This document shows, piece by piece, positions 6,535-12,139 of a stretch of 21,643 nucleotides of DNA. Location: NCBI GenBank assembly GCA_948468465.1, contig CAOKJJ010000078.1, forward strand, positions 1-21,643, read 5' to 3'. The notes below the pieces were generated by a model. The model had not been told where the DNA came from. It did no database searches and saw nothing but the letters and a program-made list of their open reading frames with translations. Source of the stretch: an uncultured Eubacterium sp. GTDB taxonomy: Bacteria; Bacillota_A; Clostridia; Lachnospirales; Lachnospiraceae. Within the stretch, counting starts at the first letter, position 1. The number at the start of each line of letters is the position of its first letter. A program made the position numbers and the translations under genes.

Positions 6535-7704
6535 ATGCTTTTTTTATATATTCCTGTCGCAGGAAGCAGTTCAGATCTTCCATGGTCGCTGCTGCATATG
6601 AATGAATCTGTTACTGTATACGACAGCTATGTATTTGACCCTCTGAATCCATGCAAAGAAGCTTTTGAAGCGCTGGCTCAATATCTTGCAGCACATAATT
6701 TTGACTGCCTGATTTCCTATCTGTTTGTACCGGAAATCTCAGATTTGTGTGAAACATACCACTGTAAGTATATTGGATGGATTTATGACTCACCGCTTGT
6801 TTCTCTGTTTCATCGGGCATCCTTAAATCCATGCAATTATCTTTTTATTTTCGATCATTCGGAGTATGAATATTTTTCTGCACGCAGCATTCCTCATTTA
6901 TATTACCTCCCTATGGCTGCAAATACTTTACGTACTGGTTTGATAGATATCAGTACCGAAGACGAACAGCGCTACACATGCGATATTTCCTTTGTAGGAG
7001 GTTTATATGAAACAAATACATATAATTCCATCATTGGAGCTTTACCCGAAGATATCAAAAACGAATTTAAATTATATTTGCTGCAGAATATTTGCAATTG
7101 GTCTAAAGTAAGGCCCTGGCCGCGTGTTTCAGAAAAAACATGCACCTATATGCAGCAAGCTTTTGATACAGGCAAATGGAACCGCATGGATATGGATCCG
7201 GATCTTTTTCTTGGAATCGCATTATTATCCAGAAAACTTGCTGAAATTGACCGTATCACTGTATTGAATACGCTGGTAGATTCATTTTCTGTCCATTTGT
7301 ATACATCCAGCGACAGTTCATTTCTGCAAAACGTTCATGTCCATCCTGCTGTCAGTTATGACACTGACATGAATAAAATTTTTTATTTAAGTAAAATCAA
7401 TTTAAATATTACGCTTCCTTCTATTGAAACAGGTATTCCGCAGCGTATTTTTGATATTATGGGATGCGGCGGTTTTGTACTGACAAATTACCAAAAAGAT
7501 CTGGAAAAACATTTTACAATAGGAACAGATCTGGAAGTGTTCCGTAATTTAGATGAATTAAAGGAAAAAACATCTTATTATCTGACGCATGAAAAAGAAA
7601 GGATCAAAATTGCAATGAACGGATATCAAAAAGTCCGGGAACATTTTTCTTATCAGCATCAGTTAAGCCAGATTTTAAATATCATAAAGGAGGACATGCA
7701 ATGA
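6535..7704 (+). CDS. CgeB-like glycosyltransferase 1
   Basis: This 389-residue, two-domain CgeB-like protein starts the plus-strand operon, with GGAGG six bases before the ATG and the palindromic promoter just upstream. Motifs are YDSP (84-87), FIFD (104-107), LPMAAN (125-130), ISFVGGLYE (151-159), SKINLNIT (286-293) and GIPQRIFDIMGCGGF (300-314). These match the DUF3880-type N-terminus and the GT-B-like C-terminal transferase domain. Its centre (about 175-235) diverges from the other three paralogues. It lacks their QLxIYG segment and has a Trp/Arg-rich stretch (WSKVRPWPR) instead, so acceptor or donor choice may differ. Its stop overlaps the next start (ATGA). A role in flagellin glycosylation is inferred from location. 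Confidence 0.83.
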   Translation: MLFLYIPVAGSSSDLPWSLLHMNESVTVYDSYVFDPLNPCKEAFEALAQYLAAHNFDCLISYLFVPEISDLCETYHCKYIGWIYDSPLVSLFHRASLNPCNYLFIFDHSEYEYFSARSIPHLYYLPMAANTLRTGLIDISTEDEQRYTCDISFVGGLYETNTYNSIIGALPEDIKNEFKLYLLQNICNWSKVRPWPRVSEKTCTYMQQAFDTGKWNRMDMDPDLFLGIALLSRKLAEIDRITVLNTLVDSFSVHLYTSSDSSFLQNVHVHPAVSYDTDMNKIFYLSKINLNITLPSIETGIPQRIFDIMGCGGFVLTNYQKDLEKHFTIGTDLEVFRNLDELKEKTSYYLTHEKERIKIAMNGYQKVREHFSYQHQLSQILNIIKEDMQ

Positions 7705-8882
7705 AGCTCTTGTTTTACCGTTATGGCAGTATATGCGAGCCGGATATCATTGCCGGATTCAGGGAACTGGGCCATACGATCATTGAAATGACACAGGAAA
7801 TAACAAATAAATCACTGCTTCCAAGTGAATGTGTACAGCTTGTTACAAAACAACTATTTGCAGAACCTGTGGACTTTGTTTTCAGCATTAATTTTTTTCC
7901 ATTTTTAAGTGATGTTTGCCAAATATTTCATCTGCCCTATTTATGCTGGTCAGTAGATTCGCCCGTAATGGAATTGTTTTCCCTGTCTATCGAACATTCC
8001 TGCAATCGAATCTTTCTGTTTGACCGCGCACAATATCATGAAATACATCCCTTTAATCCCGGCCATGTATTCCATCTGCCGTTAGCTGTCAATATTGATC
8101 AGAAACAACAGGTCATCCGTTCCGCATCGGCTGACTTAAATAACCATTTTTCCTCGGATATTTCTTTTGTAGGTTCATTATATACAGAAAAATGTCCTTA
8201 TGATAAACTGACAGATGCCCCGGAATATTTATCTGGTTATCTGGATGGCTTAATAGAATCGCAAATACTCATTTATGGCGGATATTTTATTGAAGATCTG
8301 TTAACAGATGATATCATCAATCAATTTAAACAACACCTGCCAGGCTTTTATTCCCCTCCTTATGAGTCCCATTTGACAGATCGTATGACTGTTGCGCAGC
8401 TATACATTGGAAGTAAAATCTCAGCTGTCGAACGGGTTCGTATCATGGAACTTTTATCCAGCAGATTTTCGGTTGACCTTTATACTGCCAGCGATACCTC
8501 CTCCCTTCCTCGTGTTCATAATCGGGGATTGGCAAAAACACTGGAAGAAATGCCCCTGGTATTTCAAAACAGCCGTATCAATCTAAATATTACTTCAAAA
8601 GGAATCCGCAGCGGCATTCCGCTTAGGATATTCGATATTCTCGGCTGCGGCGGCTTCTTACTGACCAACTACCAGACAGAACTGGAAGATTTATTTTCGC
8701 CTGGGGAAGATTTTGCAGTTTATGAAAGTCTGGAAGATTTGTCCGAAAAATGCAGTTACTATCTGTCACATGAATCAGAACGAAAAGAGATTGCCCACAA
8801 TGGCTTTGAAAAAGCTGCCGCGCAGCACACTTATCAGATTCGTCTGGAACAAATGTTAAAACTTGCATTTGATATGGGCTAA
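7701..8882 (+). CDS. CgeB-like glycosyltransferase 2
   Basis: This 393-residue paralogue has SINFFPFLSDVC (62-73), VDSP (85-88), FLFD (105-108), HLPLAVN (125-131), ISFVGSLY, SQILIYGGYFIEDLL, SRINLNIT and GIPLRIFDILGCGGF. The start is fixed by AGGAGG inside the end of the previous gene and by a 4-base ATGA overlap, which predicts translational coupling. The ordered motifs are those of the CgeB-like GT-B family, with the GCGGF block lying in the C-terminal nucleotide-sugar-binding half. No signal peptide or membrane segment is seen, so it should act in the cytoplasm. Three tandem, clearly diverged paralogues suggest successive sugar additions or alternative specificities, not simple redundancy (inference). 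Confidence 0.85.
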   Translation: MKLLFYRYGSICEPDIIAGFRELGHTIIEMTQEITNKSLLPSECVQLVTKQLFAEPVDFVFSINFFPFLSDVCQIFHLPYLCWSVDSPVMELFSLSIEHSCNRIFLFDRAQYHEIHPFNPGHVFHLPLAVNIDQKQQVIRSASADLNNHFSSDISFVGSLYTEKCPYDKLTDAPEYLSGYLDGLIESQILIYGGYFIEDLLTDDIINQFKQHLPGFYSPPYESHLTDRMTVAQLYIGSKISAVERVRIMELLSSRFSVDLYTASDTSSLPRVHNRGLAKTLEEMPLVFQNSRINLNITSKGIRSGIPLRIFDILGCGGFLLTNYQTELEDLFSPGEDFAVYESLEDLSEKCSYYLSHESERKEIAHNGFEKAAAQHTYQIRLEQMLKLAFDMG

Positions 8883-8906
8883 CATGTATTATCACAGGAG
8901 GATTCT

Positions 8907-10073
8907 ATGGATATACTATTTATTGACTGGGGATGTTTTGGAAAAGCAGACGCTGTCTTTACTTTGGAGCAAATGGGATATCAGCTTACGATGTTTGCGC
9001 ACAAAGATTTTCAGGAACGGATCAGCACTGCGTATAATGAAGCATTTTCAGATATTGTATCAAATAAGAAATTTGTTTTCTGCTTTTCATTTAACTTTTA
9101 TCCTGTAGTCGCAGAAAATTGCAAACGTCATAACATACCCTATATATCAATTATTTATGACAGTCCTTTTGTAGCGTTGTATTCTTACACATTGGCCTAC
9201 CCGACCAATTATGTATTTATTTTTGACAAACAGGAATATTTAAAGCTTCATCATATGGGTATCCCAACTGTATATTATATTACCCTGCCTGTTAACGGCA
9301 GCATTATCGATTTTTTAAGCAAGAAAGAATTTAACCGTGAAAAATTATCTGCTGAAATCTCATTTGTAGGTTCACTTTATAATGAAGATCATAATTTTTT
9401 CGATTATCTTGCAGATGTAAATGACTACACAAAAGGATTTTTAGATGCCATTATGGAAGCGCAGCTGCGGATATATGGATATAATTTTTTAGAAAAAGTT
9501 CTTTCAAACCCTAAAATATTAAACGAATTGTTACAAGTATCTCCATATGCCAATGACCGTTATGGTATTGAGACGCCCGAATATATTTACGCGAATTATT
9601 ATCTTTGCCGTAAAATAACATCTATGGAACGGATTCGTCTGCTGACTGCTGTTGCAGAACGATTTCCTTTAAAATTATTTACTTTGAATAAAGATTTCAA
9701 AATTCCGAATGTACAAAATATGGGTGCGGCTGATTATTATGCGGAAATGCCGTATATATTTGCTAACAGTAAAATCAATCTGAATATTACCTTAAAAAGC
9801 ATTCAATCAGGCATTCCCCTGCGTGCGATGGATATTCTAGGCGCAGGAGGTTTTCTGTTAACGAATTTTCAGGCGGATTTTCTGGACTGTTTCATCCCTG
9901 ATGAAGATTTTGTTTATTTTACAGATCCGGACGATATGCTTACAAAAATAGAGTATTATTTATCTCATGATAAAGAGCGCAAAGAGATTGCAGTAAATGG
10001 ACACCAAAAAGTACTGCAAAACCACAGTTTTGAAAAATGCTTTCAGCATATTTTATCTATTGTATTTGGTTAA
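8907..10073 (+). CDS. CgeB-like glycosyltransferase 3
   Basis: This 388-residue paralogue is the last gene of the plus-strand operon, ending against the bidirectional terminator shared with flagellin. Motifs are FSFNFYPVVAENC (60-72), YDSP (84-87), FIFD (104-107), ISFVGSLY, AQLRIYGYNFLEKVL, SKINLNIT and GIPLRAMDILGAGGF. The last has GAGGF in place of GCGGF, the form common in the wider family. AGGAGG seven bases upstream supports the start, 24 bases after the preceding stop. Immediate convergence with the flagellin gene is the best contextual evidence that the CgeB-like set modifies flagellin. A surface-polysaccharide role remains possible. Confidence 0.85.
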   Translation: MDILFIDWGCFGKADAVFTLEQMGYQLTMFAHKDFQERISTAYNEAFSDIVSNKKFVFCFSFNFYPVVAENCKRHNIPYISIIYDSPFVALYSYTLAYPTNYVFIFDKQEYLKLHHMGIPTVYYITLPVNGSIIDFLSKKEFNREKLSAEISFVGSLYNEDHNFFDYLADVNDYTKGFLDAIMEAQLRIYGYNFLEKVLSNPKILNELLQVSPYANDRYGIETPEYIYANYYLCRKITSMERIRLLTAVAERFPLKLFTLNKDFKIPNVQNMGAADYYAEMPYIFANSKINLNITLKSIQSGIPLRAMDILGAGGFLLTNFQADFLDCFIPDEDFVYFTDPDDMLTKIEYYLSHDKERKEIAVNGHQKVLQNHSFEKCFQHILSIVFG

Positions 10074-10074
10074 A

Positions 10075-10107
10075 AAAAATAAGACCGGAAATTCCGGTCT
10101 TATTTTT
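10075..10107. terminator. Bidirectional intrinsic terminator between the CgeB-like operon and flagellin
   Basis: A perfect inverted repeat (AAAAATAAGACCGG / CCGGTCTTATTTTT) with a 5-base loop is followed by T-runs on both strands. It lies between the stop at 10071-10073 and the flagellin stop at 10127, so it can end both convergent transcripts. Confidence 0.9.
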
Positions 10108-10126
10108 ATGATAGTCGCTATAACAA

Positions 10127-10939
10127 TTAACCCAGTAAGGATAAAACACCCTGGTTGGACTGATTAGCCTGAGCAAGCATAGACTGGCCAGCCTGAGCAA
10201 GAATGTTGTTCTTGCTGTATTCAACCATTTCATCAGCCATATCTGTATCACGAAGACGAGATTCAGCAGCCTGTGTGTTTTCAGAAATGTTATCCAAGTT
10301 AGCAATTGTATGCTCAAGTCTGTTCTGTAATGCACCTAAGTAAGAACGTTGCTCAGATACACTGTTAATAGCACTTTGAATACTAGCCATTGCGCTACCC
10401 GCAGAACTATAAGAAGAAACGCTCAAATTAGTTACTTTCAGTGAGCTAGCATTCATATTGCTGATAGAGATACCGATTGCCTGACCGCTTAAAGAACCAA
10501 CCTGAAGGTTCTTGCCTGAGAAGGAACCATCAATCAAGTTCATTGTGTTGAACTGTGTTGTAGACTGAATTCTGTCGATTTCAGATACTAACTGGTTGAT
10601 CTCTTTCTGAACTGCATTTCTATCAATTGTTGTATTTGTATCGTTAGCTGCCTGAGTAGCTAATTCATTCATACGCTGTAAGATAGAATGTGTTTCAGCT
10701 AAAGCACCTTCTGCAACCTGGATTAAAGATACACCATCCTGTGCATTGTTAGAAGCTTTGTTAAGGCCTCTGATCTGGCTTCTCATTTTTTCAGAAATTG
10801 TTAAGCCTGCAGCGTCATCGCCAGCGCGGTTAATTCTGTAACCAGAAGATAATTTCTCTGTAGATTTTGCCTGTGCAGATGTTGTAACGCCTAACTGTCT
10901 GTTAGCATTCATTGCTGTAAGATTGTGCTGTACTACCAT
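10127..10939 (-). CDS. hag: Flagellin (short, D0/D1-only filament protein)
   Basis: This 270-residue filament subunit is exported through the flagellar type III system and polymerises beneath the FliD cap. The N-terminus VVQHNLTAMNANRQLG and the helical D1 block (LSSGYRINRAGDDAAGLTIS, 30-49) are diagnostic, as is the C-terminal helix SRLRDTDMADEMVEYSKNNI (227-246) ending in VLSLLG. The variable D2/D3 domains are absent. LQRMNELATQAAN (87-99) is the TLR5-contact region; R89, L93 and E113 match the known contacts R90, L94 and E114 of Salmonella FliC. A Ser/Thr-rich stretch (about 157-197) offers candidate O-glycosylation sites. The start at 10939 is chosen because AGGAGG lies six bases upstream and homology begins there; the frame extends upstream but that part is leader. 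It is transcribed from its own sigma-28-type promoter. Confidence 0.97.
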   Translation of the reverse strand: MVVQHNLTAMNANRQLGVTTSAQAKSTEKLSSGYRINRAGDDAAGLTISEKMRSQIRGLNKASNNAQDGVSLIQVAEGALAETHSILQRMNELATQAANDTNTTIDRNAVQKEINQLVSEIDRIQSTTQFNTMNLIDGSFSGKNLQVGSLSGQAIGISISNMNASSLKVTNLSVSSYSSAGSAMASIQSAINSVSEQRSYLGALQNRLEHTIANLDNISENTQAAESRLRDTDMADEMVEYSKNNILAQAGQSMLAQANQSNQGVLSLLG

Positions 10940-10945
10940 AATTTT

Positions 10946-10951
10946 CCTCCT
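10946..10951 (-). promoter_or_regulatory. Flagellin ribosome-binding site, likely second CsrA site
   Basis: AGGAGG sits six bases before the flagellin ATG. It fixes the start at 10939 and contains the GGA core recognised by CsrA. By analogy with the Bacillus subtilis hag leader, a CsrA dimer could bridge this site and the hairpin loop just upstream, blocking ribosome access (inference). Confidence 0.7.
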
Positions 10952-10959
10952 TGAATTTA

Positions 10960-10979
10960 ATGCATCTTCCATGATGCAT
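10960..10979 (-). promoter_or_regulatory. CsrA-type hairpin in flagellin leader
   Basis: In the mRNA sense a perfect 7-bp stem (ATGCATC / GATGCAT) closes a 6-base loop, ATGGAA. GGA in a hairpin loop is the standard CsrA/RsmA recognition element. The hairpin ends eight bases upstream of the AGGAGG ribosome-binding site. With fliW and csrA in the same cluster, this is very probably the translational switch by which FliW sequesters CsrA and releases flagellin synthesis. Confidence 0.75.
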
Positions 10980-11081
10980 GTGCTATTTTTATTTGTTTCG
11001 CGCATCTGTTGAAATGGCCGTACGCTCCATTCGAACTTCTGCTTTGCAAGTAACAATTGTTATCTTGTTTACTTGTATTAT

Positions 11082-11108
11082 ATATCGGATGTAACTTTGA
11101 ATACTTTA
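11082..11108 (-). promoter_or_regulatory. Sigma-D/sigma-28-type promoter of flagellin
   Basis: TAAA (11105-11108), a 15-base spacer and TCCGATAT (11082-11089) match the B. subtilis sigma-D consensus TAAA-N15-GCCGATAT at all but one position. The predicted start near 11075 gives a leader of about 136 bases that includes the CsrA hairpin. The 191-base gap upstream of flagellin therefore holds promoter and regulatory leader, and no other gene is seen in it. Confidence 0.85.
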
Positions 11109-11130
11109 TAGATAATTTCAAAATTTTTAC

Positions 11131-11610
11131 TTACTTTTTATTGTCCATAAACTGTGCATCCACATACTGCGTTTTTGTCATGTTGCGGTAATATTGGTTA
11201 ACTGCTCTATGACTTGCTTTGACTTCGCGCACCTGTTTCTTTACAGATTCAAATTTTTCCTGTGCCAGCTTATAATTGCGCTGTTCTTCTGCCTGAATGC
11301 TGTTGCCTGCTGCCGTTACCTGCCGAATTAATTCCTGCAGCTTTTGAATCTGTTCTTTATACTGATCTCTGCCTGCGTCCAGCTGCTTGCTGATACGGGC
11401 ATAGATCTCCTCAAACCCCTGGTCCAGCAGCTCCAATTGATCTACCAAAGCTGCCTTTGTATTAATATTTTCTTCAAAATCCTCCGGCGCTAATTCTTTA
11501 TCTAATAGCAAAATACGCTGCTGCTCATTTTTCTCCCGTATTTGGCTCAGGATTCCCAGTTTCTTTTTCAGACTCTGTTCCAAAATACCCAAATAATTTT
11601 CTTCTGACAT
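11131..11610 (-). CDS. Coiled-coil FliT/FlgN-like flagellar export chaperone (candidate)
   Basis: This 159-residue protein is predicted to be almost entirely helical, with long amphipathic stretches (ILSQIREKNEQQRILLLDKE; IQKLQELIRQVTAAGNSIQ) and no signal or membrane segment. Size and coiled-coil character fit the FlgN/FliT export-chaperone fold, whose members hold FlgK/FlgL or FliD before secretion. Its place directly after fliS, where fliT lies in many flagellar clusters, favours a FliT-like role for FliD; the C-terminal Asp/Lys-rich tail is unassigned. AGAAAGG lies seven bases before the ATG. A hairpin (11626-11662) fills most of the gap after fliS. Sequence similarity to named families is too weak by eye for a gene symbol. 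Confidence 0.6.
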   Translation of the reverse strand: MSEENYLGILEQSLKKKLGILSQIREKNEQQRILLLDKELAPEDFEENINTKAALVDQLELLDQGFEEIYARISKQLDAGRDQYKEQIQKLQELIRQVTAAGNSIQAEEQRNYKLAQEKFESVKKQVREVKASHRAVNQYYRNMTKTQYVDAQFMDNKK

Positions 11611-11625
11611 ACCGGCGCCTTTCTA

Positions 11626-11662
11626 AGGAACCGTCCATCAATAACTTTTACGGACAGTTCCT
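11626..11662 (-). other. Intercistronic hairpin, fliS to chaperone gene
   Basis: Inverted 11-base arms (GGACAGTTCCT and AGGAACCGTCC on the plus strand) surround a 15-base loop. On the mRNA strand the only non-Watson-Crick position becomes a G-U pair, whereas on the other strand it is a C-A mismatch. There is no T-run, so it is not a standard terminator. RNA processing, stability or attenuation are possible. Confidence 0.6.
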
Positions 11663-11689
11663 AACATACAGCTCAGCCTGCGGCTTTGC

Positions 11690-12067
11690 TTAAATCGTTG
11701 CGTTTTTTCTCATTACTTCTTTCCATGTATCGCGCATGGTACGCAGATGCTTGAGCACTTCTTCCAGCATCTTTTCATCTTTCTTGATATTTGCTTTTCT
11801 GAGAGTTTCCTGCAAATATTGATATACATTATCAAAATCTTTTGCAACTGGATATTTAAAGTTAAGTGTAGACTGAAATTCTTCAATAATACGTTCTACT
11901 TTAATGATATTCGTATGTGCTTTTTGAATATCGCGTTCCTTGATTGCAACAATCGCCATATTACAGAACTTAATTGCACCATCATACAGCATCAGGGTGA
12001 GTTCTCCTTTTGATGCTGTCATGACTTTATTATTTGCATATGCTGCATATCCGCTATTTGTTAACAT
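11690..12067 (-). CDS. fliS: Flagellin export chaperone FliS
   Basis: FliS binds the C-terminal D0 helix of flagellin in the cytoplasm, prevents premature polymerisation and delivers it to the export gate. This protein has 125 residues, the usual family length. Diagnostic features are the N-terminal YAAYANNKVMTASKGELTLM followed by LYDGAIKFCNMAI, the I..ER/A..NI..V..II helix and the FNYP-like LNFKYPVAKDF. GGAGG six bases upstream fixes the start. It follows fliD after 72 bases that contain a strong hairpin, and its transcript probably starts at the flaG promoter. In some Bacillota FliS also contacts FliW; whether that holds here is unknown. Confidence 0.95.
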   Translation of the reverse strand: MLTNSGYAAYANNKVMTASKGELTLMLYDGAIKFCNMAIVAIKERDIQKAHTNIIKVERIIEEFQSTLNFKYPVAKDFDNVYQYLQETLRKANIKKDEKMLEEVLKHLRTMRDTWKEVMRKNATI

Positions 12068-12098
12068 CCTAGTCCTCCGTGATCTAAAGATATTTTAT

Positions 12099-12129
12099 GT
12101 TACGGCTTTGTCAGGGACAAAACCGTAAC
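12099..12129 (-). other. Intercistronic hairpin, fliD to fliS
   Basis: A 14-bp stem (arms GTTACGG...TTTGTC and GACAAA...CCGTAAC) closes a 3-base loop. The one plus-strand C-A mismatch becomes a G-U pair in the mRNA sense. No T-run follows, so termination is unlikely or partial. A processing or stability element setting FliD and FliS levels apart is plausible. Confidence 0.65.
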
Positions 12130-12139
12130 GTATTTTTCA

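Noticed and set aside
6535..10073. Annotation of the three plus-strand genes as spore maturation protein CgeB
   Set aside because: Only family resemblance supports it; the flagellar context argues for glycosylation of flagellin or the surface, so no cgeB symbol is given.
10075..10107. The dyad as a recombination or attachment site
   Set aside because: A G+C-rich stem with T-runs on both sides between convergent stops is fully explained as a bidirectional terminator.
10940..11056. Upstream extension of the flagellin frame by 39 codons
   Set aside because: Homology starts at MVVQHNL, the AGGAGG site is placed for that ATG, and the extension covers the CsrA hairpin leader.
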